DNA from: an uncultured Clostridia bacterium
GTDB lineage: Bacteria > Bacillota > Clostridia > Christensenellales > DTU072
Assembly: GCA_944372665.1 (NCBI GenBank)
Contig: CALVZV010000007.1
Span: 1-42,400 of the forward strand
Length of the DNA: 42,400 bases
Direction of reading: 5' to 3'
Shown here in pieces: positions 14,785-23,900 of this stretch (the stretch's first letter is position 1; each line of letters starts with the position of its first letter). The position numbers were made by a program, and so were the translations under genes. The notes beneath the pieces were generated by a model. The model saw nothing but the letters and a program-made list of their open reading frames with translations. It did not search any database and was not told the DNA's origin.

Positions 14785-15933
14785 TTACAGCAGCTTTTCG
14801 AAAAGCGCCGCTATGTCCTCTTTCGTGGGATCCTTAGGGTTGCCCGGACGACAGGCATCCGCCATTGCCGATTCGGCAAGGAAATCGACGTCCTCGGGCT
14901 TGACTATGCCCTTCAGCGTCTGAGGAATGCCTACGTCGACAGCCAACTGCCTTACGGCGTCCACAGCGGCTTTGCGATACTCGTCCGCACTCATGTTCTT
15001 GGTGCCCTGCACGCCCATGGCTTTGGCTATGTAACGGTATCTGTCCCCGGTCGCGTCGGCGTTGTATTCCATGACCGTGGGAAGCAGTATGGCGTTGGCT
15101 ACGCCGTGGGGAGTGTTGTATACCGCGCCCAGCGCGTGCGCCATGGAGTGGACGATGCCCAGTCCGACGTTGGAAAAGCCCATGCCGGCTATATACTGTC
15201 CCAAAGCCATGCCTTCCCTGCCCTCTTTCTCGCCGTTTACCGCGGCGCGCAGACTGCGGGAAATGATTTCTATGGCTTTAAGATGGAACATGTCCGTCAT
15301 CTCCCACGCGCCTTTGGTGATATAGCCCTCTATCGCGTGCGTCAGCGCGTCCATGCCCGTGGACGCCGTCAGCCCCTTGGGCATCGTGGACATCAGCTCG
15401 GAGTCTATTATCGCCACCACGGGTATGTCGTGGGGATCCACACAGACGAATTTTCTCTTTTTCTCGGCGTCGGTTATGACATAATTTATGGTGACTTCCG
15501 CAGCCGTTCCCGCCGTCGTGGGCAGCGCTATGAGCGGTACCGACGGATTGGGCGTGTCAGCCGCGCCCTCCAGGCTTCTGACGTCGGCAAAGCCGGGATT
15601 GGCGGCGATGATTCCGACGGCTTTGGCGGTGTCTATCGAGGAACCGCCGCCCACGGCGATCAGACAGTCGGCGCCCGACGCCTTGAACGCCGCCACGCCG
15701 TTAAGCACGTTTTCTATGGTGGGGTTGGGCACTATGCCCGTATAGATCTCGTAGGGAAAGCCCGCTTCGTCCAGCACCTTGGTCACTTTGACGGTGACGC
15801 CCGCGTCGCAGGTGGCTCGGTCGGAGCATACGAACGCCTTTTTGTATCCGCGTTTGATCAGCAGCTCTTTGAGCACCTCTCTGGAGCCGAAACCGTGATA
15901 GGATTGTTCGTTCAGAATGATTCTGTTTGTCAT
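14785..15933 (-). CDS. fucO: FucO-like iron-dependent alcohol dehydrogenase
   Basis: Group III metal-dependent alcohol dehydrogenase closest in pattern to lactaldehyde reductase, which reduces L-lactaldehyde to 1,2-propanediol with NADH in fucose and rhamnose fermentation. Seen: GGGSSIDTAKAVG (nucleotide binding, residues 95-107), PTTAGTAAEVTINYVIT, and the iron ligands D195, H199 (GMDALTHAIEGY), H262 and H276 (PHGVANA), spaced as in Escherichia coli FucO. The C-terminal DACRPGNPKD is also FucO-like. At 382 residues it is full length. GGAGG precedes the ATG. A near-consensus TTGACC/TATAAT promoter and a strong terminator make it a single-gene unit. No fucose pathway genes are nearby, so another short-chain alcohol or aldehyde is possible as substrate. 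Confidence 0.85.
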   Translation of the reverse strand: MTNRIILNEQSYHGFGSREVLKELLIKRGYKKAFVCSDRATCDAGVTVKVTKVLDEAGFPYEIYTGIVPNPTIENVLNGVAAFKASGADCLIAVGGGSSIDTAKAVGIIAANPGFADVRSLEGAADTPNPSVPLIALPTTAGTAAEVTINYVITDAEKKRKFVCVDPHDIPVVAIIDSELMSTMPKGLTASTGMDALTHAIEGYITKGAWEMTDMFHLKAIEIISRSLRAAVNGEKEGREGMALGQYIAGMGFSNVGLGIVHSMAHALGAVYNTPHGVANAILLPTVMEYNADATGDRYRYIAKAMGVQGTKNMSADEYRKAAVDAVRQLAVDVGIPQTLKGIVKPEDVDFLAESAMADACRPGNPKDPTKEDIAALFEKLL

Positions 15934-15970
15934 GCATTTACCTCCGTTTCGTTATTTGGTCGCTTATAAT

Positions 15971-15999
15971 ATTATACCGCCCGCGCGCTTTCGGGTCAA
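15971..15999 (-). promoter_or_regulatory. promoter of the alcohol dehydrogenase gene
   Basis: Minus strand TTGACC (15994-15999), 17-base spacer, TATAAT (15971-15976), 37 bases before the start codon. Confidence 0.8.
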
Positions 16000-16028
16000 G
16001 CGCCGTTTTTAAGCGGTTCGCTGCGCGC

Positions 16029-17042
16029 TCAAGACTTTTCCTCAGCGTTCGGCGCAGCTTTTGCGTTTTGCTTTAAATCTTCGTTTCGGGTTCCCGTTAT
16101 TGCGTTTTCGGCAGCTGTATCGCGAACTTCTCGCATGCGGCGCACGCGCTTTTTTATGGCGTCGAAAACTGTCTGTCCGCCCTCTCCGGCGGCTATTGCG
16201 ACAAAGACTAGAACAAATCCCGCCGCGGTCAAGGCGGTCGGCGTTTCGTGGCCGAACAATATCGAGAACGCGGCGCCGAACACCGATTCCAGGCTCATTA
16301 TCAACGAACCCGCCACGGGAGACGAATACTTGACGCCGTAGCTCATCATCGCCAGGGCGCCGCCGGTAGCTACCACTCCCAGGTATATCAGCCGCCACCA
16401 CGCCGCGCCGTCGATAACCAAGGGGCGGTCAAGCTCGGTAAACAGATAGATCGCCGTCATCACCGCGCCGCAGGAGATCAGTTCCCACACGGTAAACTGC
16501 ATGGTGTCGGAATCCTTGCCGAGGCGGTCTATCAGAATGATCTGGAGGGCGAAGAACACTCCCGAAATCAGCGTCACGCCCTCGCCCGCAAACGTAAAGC
16601 CGGTTGCGCTCCCGTTAGAAATAAGGCCTATGCCGGCAAAGCACACGACCGCCGCGGCAAAGCGGAATGCCGACGGTCTGACGCGCGTGACCGCCCACGC
16701 CATGAACGGGGTCAGCACGCAGTACACCGCCGTCAGAAAGGCGTTTACGCCGGGGGTGGTATTCCTCAGCCCTATCGTCTGCAGTGCGTAGGCGGCAGCC
16801 ACCGCGACGCCCGTGACGGAGCCTTTCAGGACGGTTTTAAGCGAAAAGTTTTTAAACGAACGGCAAAAAACGAGCGCCAGCACGACGCCGCCGGTAAGGA
16901 AGCGGAATGCCAGCACGAAAAATGCGGGCAGAACGTCGATGGCGTCCTTAAGCACGATAAACGCGCTCCCCCATATTGCGGCGGTGGCGAGCAGCGTCAG
17001 TTTAGCGGCGATCCCTTTTTTACGTCCGGTTTCCGAAAGCAT
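16029..17042 (-). CDS. EamA/DMT-family transporter
   Basis: Ten-helix transporter of the drug/metabolite superfamily with two EamA repeats. Typical features: LTLLATAAIWGSAFIVLKDA at the start of repeat one, LRNTTPGVNAFLTAVYCVLTPF at the end of it (part: VNAFLTAVYCVLTP), and the second repeat ending YSSPVAGSLIMSLESVFGA with LFGHETPTALTAAGFVLV. A 45-residue charged C-terminal tail (KKRVRRMREVRD...) follows the last helix. The substrate cannot be predicted; members move amino acids or other small metabolites. No Shine-Dalgarno precedes the ATG; instead a promoter is placed with its -10 six bases before it, suggesting a leaderless mRNA. The terminator of the upstream phosphoesterase gene lies just upstream of that promoter. 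Confidence 0.88.
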   Translation of the reverse strand: MLSETGRKKGIAAKLTLLATAAIWGSAFIVLKDAIDVLPAFFVLAFRFLTGGVVLALVFCRSFKNFSLKTVLKGSVTGVAVAAAYALQTIGLRNTTPGVNAFLTAVYCVLTPFMAWAVTRVRPSAFRFAAAVVCFAGIGLISNGSATGFTFAGEGVTLISGVFFALQIILIDRLGKDSDTMQFTVWELISCGAVMTAIYLFTELDRPLVIDGAAWWRLIYLGVVATGGALAMMSYGVKYSSPVAGSLIMSLESVFGAAFSILFGHETPTALTAAGFVLVFVAIAAGEGGQTVFDAIKKRVRRMREVRDTAAENAITGTRNEDLKQNAKAAPNAEEKS

Positions 17043-17048
17043 ACCGAA

Positions 17049-17077
17049 ATTTTATCACCGCGGTAAAGCAAAGTAAA
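17049..17077 (-). promoter_or_regulatory. promoter placed for a leaderless EamA mRNA
   Basis: Minus strand TTTACT (17072-17077), 17-base spacer, TAAAAT (17049-17054), then six bases to the ATG. Transcription starting seven bases after the -10 would begin at the start codon. Confidence 0.5.
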
Positions 17078-17078
17078 G

Positions 17079-17103
17079 AAAAAGCGGCTCCGTTCGGAGC
17101 CGC
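17079..17103 (-). terminator. terminator after the metallophosphoesterase gene
   Basis: Minus strand: GCGGCTCC, loop GAAC, GGAGCCGC, then TTTTTCTTT. Confidence 0.88.
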
Positions 17104-17126
17104 CCCGGAATTTTCCCGTACGCCGC

Positions 17127-18302
17127 CTATTCCTTGTACAGGTTTTCGTTCAGACGGATGGGTTCTATCGCCATGCCGCCGTCGGCACAAACGTCTATCA
17201 CCGTGGCGCCGCGCTGCTTCTCTTTCTTTGCGATACCCAAATACGCCAAATAGTCTATGCTCATTCCGTAAGTCATGCGCACGCCCTTGTATTCGAGACT
17301 GACGTTGTTGACGTGATCGTGTCCGCAGAAAATCCATTTGGTGCTGTTGAGTTCGAGTATGGTTTCAAACATGTCGTCCTCGAGATCGGAGGGGCAGGGA
17401 TCTTCGCCTATTTCGCCGTAATGGTGTTTCACGTTTTCGGTGTCGCGGAAGAAATTGGCGCGGTATTCGTTTATGGCGTCTTCGAATTCCCCGAGAGGAA
17501 TGTGTATATACAGCGACGACGGCACCGTACCTTCATAGCCCAAAGCGGCGTTGATCGCGTTCATGCGCGCCACCTCGCCTCGGTACCATTCTATCTGGTT
17601 TTCGTGCAGTCCGTCATAGTTGCCCAAAATATTTATAAGCTGGTCGCCCACATAGTCGTGAGTGTCCATAAGATAAAGGGAATGTCTGATGCGACCCGTT
17701 CCTTCGTCGCGGATATTGATGACGTAGTTGACGTCGTCAACGCCTTCCGCCCTGTCCACCAGGCAGTATTCCTGCCCTGCATAGAATTCGTAGATCTGGT
17801 CGCGGTTATAAAAACTGTACGGTTCTGTGTCGTGGTTGCCCAGGCAGATCCCGTAATATACGCCCAGCTTCTTCATCAGCGTGGTAAGCAGTTCCGATTC
17901 GCGTTTGTTGTTGAAAGAGCCCGACTGCGGAGGCACGGGATAGACCATATCGCCGGTGAAGATGACCAGATCCGGCTCGGCCCGGCGGATAAGCGTTTCC
18001 ACCGCGTTCAAAGCGTCGGCGTCCTTTTTTATCGAGAAAGCGCCGCCGCCAAGATGCACGTCGGTGATCTGAAGGATGCGGAAATCCTCCTGTTCGGGCA
18101 CATAGAACGTCCACACTCCGTCCACCATTTCGGGAGTGTACGCGCTGCCCAGATATTCCGTCTTTTCGACTTCGGACATGTTGACCTCGTAGCCTATCAG
18201 CCCTACGACGAAAATAATCAGCAGCGCGGCGACGATCAGAGCGAGGACAATACCTGCGATCTTCCACGCCAAACGCGCTTTTCTTTTTCTTTCCAAACCC
18301 AT
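17127..18302 (-). CDS. membrane-anchored metallophosphoesterase
   Basis: Calcineurin-like phosphoesterase using two metal ions. One N-terminal membrane helix (about residues 13-37) after a basic start places the catalytic domain outside the membrane or anchors it there. All metal-binding blocks are present in order: D-x-H in TDVHLGG (D81, H83), TGDMVY (D118), GNHDTE (N156, H157), H267 in IHIPLGE and GHDHVN (H328, H330). The spacing fits the YkuE/Icc-related group of extracellular phosphoesterases; the substrate could be a phospholipid, nucleotide or sugar phosphate. At 391 residues it is typical. GAGGAGG lies six bases before the ATG; a consensus promoter and a strong terminator bound a single-gene unit. 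Confidence 0.9.
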   Translation of the reverse strand: MGLERKRKARLAWKIAGIVLALIVAALLIIFVVGLIGYEVNMSEVEKTEYLGSAYTPEMVDGVWTFYVPEQEDFRILQITDVHLGGGAFSIKKDADALNAVETLIRRAEPDLVIFTGDMVYPVPPQSGSFNNKRESELLTTLMKKLGVYYGICLGNHDTEPYSFYNRDQIYEFYAGQEYCLVDRAEGVDDVNYVINIRDEGTGRIRHSLYLMDTHDYVGDQLINILGNYDGLHENQIEWYRGEVARMNAINAALGYEGTVPSSLYIHIPLGEFEDAINEYRANFFRDTENVKHHYGEIGEDPCPSDLEDDMFETILELNSTKWIFCGHDHVNNVSLEYKGVRMTYGMSIDYLAYLGIAKKEKQRGATVIDVCADGGMAIEPIRLNENLYKE

Positions 18303-18332
18303 TTTCAGCCTCCTCGCTCTTTTTCAACGATA

Positions 18333-18361
18333 ATTATATTATAAACGTTTATGCTTGTCAA
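18333..18361 (-). promoter_or_regulatory. promoter of the metallophosphoesterase gene
   Basis: Minus strand TTGACA (18356-18361), 17-base spacer, TATAAT (18333-18338). Both hexamers are perfect. Confidence 0.85.
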
Positions 18362-18431
18362 TAGCGGTTAAACGCGTATAATCTTTGCATATCCGCGTCT
18401 ATGCCGCGGTCAAGCCGCTCCGCCCCGACCG

Positions 18432-18454
18432 AAAAAGCGAAGCCGCGCGGCTTC
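18432..18454 (-). terminator. terminator overlapping the corA stop codon
   Basis: Minus strand GAAGCC, loop GCGC, GGCTTC, then GCTTTTTC. The 5' arm begins inside the TGA stop. Confidence 0.65.
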
Positions 18455-19421
18455 ACTTTTTTTTCTTTTTGTCCTTTTCCTTTTTGGAGCGGAGCAGGAA
18501 ATATCCGGCGACCGCCGCCGCCACGACGCTGACGCCCAAAACGACATAAAAGCCCCATTCCTTACCCTCGAACGGCACCCCCGTATTCATGCCCCAGAAC
18601 GACGCCACCAAAGTCGGTATCGAAATAATGACCGTCACCACCGTCAGCAGTTTCATGATGATGTTCTGGTTGTTGGAGATTATCGAAGCGTAAGCGTCCA
18701 TCGTGCCCGAAAGTATGTCGCGGTAGATGTTACACATATCCAGCGCCTGTCTGTTTTCGATGCCTACGTCCTCCAGCAGCGCTTCGTCGTCTTCGTTTCT
18801 GGGCGGATACAGTCTGTTGAGCTTTTCTATGATCAGCGAATTCGCCCTGAGCGACGTCGAAAAGTAGACCAGTGAGTTTTCGAGATCCAGCAGCTGTATC
18901 AGCTCCTTGTTTTTCGTGGAGCGGTGCAGTTCCGTCTGGATGCGCTGCGAAGAACGGTCTATCTGCCTGAGATACTGCAAAAACTTGACGTGCGTATGAT
19001 AAAGCATCTGGTACAGGAAGTTCGTCCTTCTGGCGGTATCCACTTTTTTGACGCGGTTGTTGACGAAGTTGGAAATTATCGAGTTTTCTTTCAGACAAAC
19101 GGTGATCATGCACATATCCGTGATGATGACTCCCAAAGGCATAGTGGAGTACGAATAATAATTTTCCTCCTCCTCGATCGTCGGGATGTCGAACAGCACC
19201 AGCGTGTCACCTTCGTCGTTCTCGATACGCGCGCGCTCTTCTTCGTCCAGCGCGGCCTTTATCATGTCCTCGTCTACGCCGGTCAGGCGCTCTATCAGCT
19301 CTATTTCCCTATCGGTCGGGTTTTCGAGGTGTAGCCATTTGTTGCGCAGGGAAATGCCGCCGGTAAAATCGACGAATTCTTCTTCGAGATTTTTTTCTAC
19401 CGTGTTGAAAACCTGTATCAA
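18453..19421 (-). CDS. corA: CorA-family magnesium/cobalt channel
   Basis: Pentameric divalent cation channel of the inner membrane. The signature GMN (in SFWGMNTG) ends the first of two C-terminal membrane helices, followed by a second helix and a poly-lysine tail; the long cytoplasmic domain has a largely helical second half (IQTELHRSTKNKELIQLLDL). I place the start at the TTG at 19421, not the ATG 24 bases upstream, because AAAGGAGG lies exactly six bases before this TTG and the upstream codons would include the Shine-Dalgarno itself; the protein is then 322 residues. An intrinsic terminator sits just before the Shine-Dalgarno, and no promoter fits between them, so expression must depend on read-through. 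Mg2+ is the likely ion, but CorA proteins also carry Co2+ and Ni2+. Confidence 0.93.
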   Translation of the reverse strand: MIQVFNTVEKNLEEEFVDFTGGISLRNKWLHLENPTDREIELIERLTGVDEDMIKAALDEEERARIENDEGDTLVLFDIPTIEEEENYYSYSTMPLGVIITDMCMITVCLKENSIISNFVNNRVKKVDTARRTNFLYQMLYHTHVKFLQYLRQIDRSSQRIQTELHRSTKNKELIQLLDLENSLVYFSTSLRANSLIIEKLNRLYPPRNEDDEALLEDVGIENRQALDMCNIYRDILSGTMDAYASIISNNQNIIMKLLTVVTVIISIPTLVASFWGMNTGVPFEGKEWGFYVVLGVSVVAAAVAGYFLLRSKKEKDKKKKK

Positions 19422-19436
19422 ATCGTACCTCCTTTG

Positions 19437-19466
19437 AAAAAACAAGGGGCGCCAAGCCGCGCCCCT
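19437..19466 (-). terminator. intrinsic terminator in the corA leader (attenuator candidate)
   Basis: Minus strand AGGGGCGC, loop GGCTTG, GCGCCCCT, then TG and six T, directly followed by C and the corA Shine-Dalgarno AAAGGAGG. The stem is a perfect eight base pairs. It could simply end the upstream gene, but corA transcripts must cross it. Confidence 0.8.
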
Positions 19467-19482
19467 AGGGAAATACGTGGGG

Positions 19483-19505
19483 ATTGCCGCCCCGCGGGCG
19501 GCAAT
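19483..19505 (-). promoter_or_regulatory. upstream hairpin of the corA leader
   Basis: Perfect nine-base stem ATTGCCGCC / GGCGGCAAT around a five-base loop, between the short leader ORF and the terminator. On the transcript its GGGGCG can instead pair with CGCCCC in the terminator's 3' arm, so the two hairpins may be alternatives. Confidence 0.5.
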
Positions 19506-19510
19506 GCGTC

Positions 19511-19564
19511 TCAGCTGACTCTCAGCATATTACGTTGTCGACAACTACTGTAAGGGTCGTCCAT
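19511..19564 (-). CDS. 17-codon ORF in the corA leader
   Basis: Encodes MDDPYSSCRQRNMLRVS. AGGA lies six bases before the ATG, immediately after the TGA of the upstream membrane-protein gene. The last codons form a small hairpin (GCTGA / TCAGC), and the stop is followed by the two leader hairpins and then corA. Size and position fit a leader peptide whose translation sets the fate of the downstream terminator, as in the mgtL and corL leaders of enteric bacteria, but the peptide does not resemble those. It could also be a free-standing small protein. Confidence 0.5.
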   Translation of the reverse strand: MDDPYSSCRQRNMLRVS

Positions 19565-19575
19565 GTCTTTTCCTG

Positions 19576-20748
19576 TCAGTCTATCGGTTGGATCAGGTCG
19601 GGACGTCCGATCATTTCGAAGTATCTCGCCTGAAGTATGAAGTAGCATCTCATGAACAGCTCCCTCTCCTCGGGGGTGAAGTCGCCGTTCTCCATGGTGG
19701 TGTCGAGATATACCGCGAGGTCGATAAGATCCTGTTCGCCCACGTTGGGGTCGCGGGTCGCGCGGTCGGACAGCACCACTATCTGCAGCAGCGCCTGCTG
19801 ACGCGCTATCCTGATGCTCTCCTCGTTGGGATCGACTTCGGGTTCGGGCTCGGGTTCGGGCGCTACGTCGGCGGCGGCTTCTTCGCGCACGGGCTCCGCT
19901 ACGGGTTCGGGCTCGGGAGCTTCCTCGACGACCTTGTCCTCGTCTATCGCGGGAGCGGTGACAATCTCGAGTATCTCGGCGTCTCCGAGTTTGCCGGCGA
20001 TGATGTCGTCTATCGCGGCGTTGATCTCCTCGATGTTCTCGGAAATGAATTCGTCCTCGGGTTCGCGGAAAATTATCACGTTGTTGTCAAGCGCGTCGCA
20101 GAACTCCGCAAAAGCCGCTTTGGCCTTTTTGTACAGCGACGAACAGGCGCCTGCCAGAACCGCACGTGCGATGACGAAAATCAAAAGCGGTACGGCTATG
20201 GCGATCACCGCGGGTAAAACGATTTCGAACGCCGCAAGCAAGCCCGCGCCCGCGCTGAGCGACTTGCCTTTGACCGCGTCGATATAACCTATCGCGGCAA
20301 GCGCCGCGGCAAGTATCAGCACGATAGCGGATACGGTCTTGAAAAAGCCCGTGCCGCCCTTGTAGTCGGGGTTGGTCTTCCTGTCGCCGAAGGTCTCGCC
20401 CTCGGAAATATAGTCGGAGGGATATCCCGTCTGCTGTTCGAGGAACGTACCCCAGCCTTTTTTGACGGAGCGCGCCATTTTTTCGTCCTGAATGTACGAA
20501 TTGAGGCCGTCCACGTTATCCACGTCGATTTCGCCGGTCTTTTCGATATACGCGGCGGTGTCTTCGAGATGTTTTCTGAATTTGTTCCCCTTGGAGGAAG
20601 AGCGGATGCCCAACGCGACGAAAAACGCGACCAAAACTATCACCGAAGCGATTAAAGCGACGAATACCGCGGGGCTCCATTCGGCGCCGACGCCGAAGAT
20701 GTCGGCGGTGCCGGTAAGGAATTCCTGTATCTTGTCGAAAATTTCCAT
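19576..20748 (-). CDS. membrane protein of unknown function with a Pro-Glu linker
   Basis: 390 residues, not recognised. Three hydrophobic segments are visible: about 28-48, 135-157 and 170-200. Between the first two is a soluble loop of roughly 85 residues (KHLEDTAAYIEKTGEIDVDNV). After the third comes an acidic cytoplasmic region with a Pro-Glu repeat (APEPEPVAEP, APEPEPEPEV; about residues 275-310) and a final helical domain with TRDPNVGEQDLIDLAVYLD and ERELFMRCYFILQARYFEMI. The layout loosely recalls MotA/TolQ-like or scaffold proteins but no motif supports that. It has AGGAG before the ATG and a TTGCAA/TATAAT promoter. The corA leader ORF starts 11 bases after its stop, so it may be co-transcribed with corA when the intervening terminator is passed. 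Confidence 0.75.
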   Translation of the reverse strand: MEIFDKIQEFLTGTADIFGVGAEWSPAVFVALIASVIVLVAFFVALGIRSSSKGNKFRKHLEDTAAYIEKTGEIDVDNVDGLNSYIQDEKMARSVKKGWGTFLEQQTGYPSDYISEGETFGDRKTNPDYKGGTGFFKTVSAIVLILAAALAAIGYIDAVKGKSLSAGAGLLAAFEIVLPAVIAIAVPLLIFVIARAVLAGACSSLYKKAKAAFAEFCDALDNNVIIFREPEDEFISENIEEINAAIDDIIAGKLGDAEILEIVTAPAIDEDKVVEEAPEPEPVAEPVREEAAADVAPEPEPEPEVDPNEESIRIARQQALLQIVVLSDRATRDPNVGEQDLIDLAVYLDTTMENGDFTPEERELFMRCYFILQARYFEMIGRPDLIQPID

Positions 20749-20781
20749 GACCCTGACTCCTAATCACAAAGTTATAGATTT

Positions 20782-20810
20782 ATTATATATGCTCCCGCAC
20801 GTTTTTGCAA
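20782..20810 (-). promoter_or_regulatory. promoter of the unknown membrane protein gene
   Basis: Minus strand TTGCAA (20805-20810), 17-base spacer, TATAAT (20782-20787), about 34 bases before the ATG. Confidence 0.65.
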
Positions 20811-20853
20811 CACTTTTTTTAAAAAATAAATATATTACGCGCTCGCGCTAAAG

Positions 20854-20877
20854 AAAACGCGCCCGTATGCGCGTTTT
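20854..20877 (-). terminator. terminator after addA
   Basis: AAAACGCGC, six-base loop, GCGCGTTTT, followed by CTTT on the minus strand. The stem is also flanked by T on the plus strand, so it could work in both directions. Confidence 0.7.
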
Positions 20878-20912
20878 TGCGGCGTTTCGGCATCCCGAAC
20901 GCGGCTTTTCCC

Positions 20913-23900
20913 TTAAATTTCCAGAACGCGCGCCCTGTTCACGACGACTATCAGCTTCCTGTCCGGATACTTTCCCGTGGCTTCGTAAAGCGCCTCCGCG
21001 TACAGCTCCAGCTGCCCCGCATAACGCTTCCTGAGCGTCTCGAAGGAAGCGCCGCTGACCTTGTAATCGACCAAGATCGTCTCTTTGCCGAAAACGACCA
21101 TGTCGATGACCCCCTGCACCAGGACCTTTTCGTCGGTGTCGGCGCCCGTCACCTTGCGCGCGGGCGCATAGTATACGAACGGCTGTTCCCTCAGCGTGCG
21201 GTTGGCTGCGGCATACGCGAACAGCTCCAGCTTCAGCGTTTCGGCAAGCGCCTCCGCGTCCGCACCCTCGGTATCTATACCCTCCGCTTCCATTTCCTTA
21301 AGCTGTGCGCGTATCTCGTCGGCTCCGCGCCTGGTAAAGTCCAGCTTTTCCATTATCCTGTGATATGCGTTCCCCGTTTCGGCGTCGGAGGCACCCAAAA
21401 CGGGAGTATATCCGTCGTCGCTTTCCTCGCGGTAATCCGCCGCGGCGGCGTTCAGCGCCGTCACGGTATATTTGTTGGCGACCAGAGTGGCGGCTTCGTG
21501 AGGATACGAGAAAAACGAGATATCGCCCACCCCGGCGTCTGTCTGAGCGCCGCCGGCAAAGCTTTCCCTTTCGGGCGGCGCCTCCCCGATGCCGACCTTG
21601 GCGGCAAGCACCTCGTCCTCCGCCGCAGCCATGTTGATCCACTCTTTCAGCGACGAGGCGTTTTCGGGCGCGCGCGGTATTTTCTCTTTTGCCGCAAGCA
21701 TTCCGGTAACGCGCAGTCTGTAGCGCGCTCTGGTCAGCGCGACGTACGCCAGACGCGCCTCCTCCTGCTTTTCCTCGAAAGCGTTTCTGACTTCTATCGC
21801 AAGCCGCGTTTTGGATTTGACGGATCTTCTGCTCTCCTCCTCGTACGCTTTAAGCCCCAGCCCGAATTCCGAATCCGCCGCCACGGCGGCGTATGACATT
21901 CTGAAACGTATCTCGTTGCCCGCGCCCACGACATATACCGACGGGAATTCCAGCCCCTTGGAACGGTGCATGGTCATAACCGAGACCCCGGTGCCCGTGC
22001 CGCCCGGTTCGGGAACGGCGTCCTCGCCTGCGCGCCATTTCAGGAACGAGGTTATACACGAGGAGCATTCCCTCGCCGATATGAATTTAAGATACGAGTT
22101 GTATGCCGAAAGTCTTTTCGGATCGCTTGCCATCGCCGTAAGGAATCCGCGTTCGGCGGCTATGGTTTCGATCAGCGAAACGACGTCCGTGAGCGGCGCC
22201 AGTTTCCTGAACCGCGCCACGGCGAGGTTGAATTCTTTAAGCTTTTCGCCGGTCTTCCCCGTCGGGACGGCGGAATATATCCTCTCGTAAAAATATTCGC
22301 CCGTTCCCGAGTCCGAAAGCTCCATCAGCTCGCTTTCGGTAAAGCCGCCGCCCTCCGAAAGCATGGCTGCCGCCAGTGCGAAATCCTGGTACGGGTTGTC
22401 GATTATTCTTAAAAACGCCGTCAGCTTGTCGATGTCGCTCCGGTCGAACAACTGTCCGGGTACGTCGGCGTCGAAAGGTATTCCCCTCAGCGCGAATTCG
22501 CGCATAAAGCGCTTCGCGGTGGCGCCGTCGCGCGCCAGCACGGCGATATCGGAATAGCGCATCTTCCTTTCCCCGCCGCCTTTTACGGGGATAAAGTCGC
22601 CGGCGACGGAACGTATGATGTCGTCCGCCACGTATTCCGCCTCGACGTCCCTAACAGGCTTCGCGGCGGGCGCTCCCGAAACGGAATACACTTCGCCGAA
22701 CTCGTAAACGTCGGGTTCGGGCTTGGGGAAAAACACGGCTCTGACGGGCTCGAATCCGCTTGTGACGGTCTTGATTCCGGCTTCGTTGAACCTGGCGCTT
22801 CCCGAATAGTCCACGCCCCCGAACGCCGGCGTCATTATCTTGGAAAAGATGCGGTCGGCAAAATCGAGTATGGGCTGCGAGGAGCGGAAATTCATGTTCA
22901 GCGGCACGTTGCTGCCGCCCGCACCCGCGCCGTATTCGCGGTAGCGCTTCAGGAACAGCTCCGGTTCGGAATGACGGAAACGGTATATCGACTGCTTGAC
23001 GTCGCCGACCATGAACAGGTTGCCGTCGGAAATCAGCCCGATAATGGCGTCCTGCAGCGGATTGACGTCCTGATACTCGTCAAAGAAAACGTAGTCCTTG
23101 TTTGCCTTGTATTCCTTCGCCCTGCCGTTATGCGACAATATCTCAAGCGCCTGCCGCTCCACGTCAGAAAAGTCGAAAGCGTTTTCTGCGGCTTTTAGCT
23201 CTGAATATCTGACCGAAACCCTTTTGACGGAATCCGTCACCGCCTCCGCCCACGCCATGGCGGCTTTCTCCGTTTTTTTGTCGCTTTCGTAGTCCGAGAA
23301 CCTGCTTTTGGCTTCCTTTATCGCTTTGTTTCCTTCGTCTATGAACTCCGCGACCCCGACAAACGCTTCCGCTGCCTCGCCGGAATAGGACGCGTGCGAC
23401 CTGGGCTTAACGTACTCAGAAGCCGCCGCTGCCGCCTCGTAAAAGCCTTTTACGTCCTTGCTGCTCAATATCGCGGCGATATCGGCGCGCATCTCCACAA
23501 GCGTCTTTATCAGCTTCCCCGCGCGCGCCGGCGGCGCCTCGGCCGCCAGCGAAGCGAAATAATCGTAGTCTTTCATAAACGCGCTCAGCTTGTCGCGGGA
23601 GACGTTTATCAGATATTGCACGGCGGGGTTGAGATCGAAGTCGCTCTCGGCAATTTTACGGGTGCGCTCGAAAAATTCTTCCGGATCGCTCCTGGTATCC
23701 AGGTATCTGAAGACTCCCTCGACCATGCCGAAAAAACCCTCGGCGGTCTCGGTCGGACTGCAGTAGGACAAAAACTTCTCGAACGCTTCGTCGCCCTCTG
23801 AAAGCTTTTCCTCGAGGATTTCGTCGCACGCCTCTCTCATGAGCGCTGCGGACTCGTCTTTTTCCAGCATCCTGAACGACGGCGAACCGCCCGTATCCTC

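Noticed and set aside
19422..19445. ATG start of corA at 19445
   Set aside because: The eight extra codons would contain the AAAGGAGG ribosome binding site and abut the terminator T-run; the TTG at 19421 has ideal spacing.
19422..19575. M-box (ykoK) magnesium riboswitch before corA
   Set aside because: The leader is too short and lacks the conserved GGTGAGGCTCC-type core; only an attenuator with a short ORF is supported.
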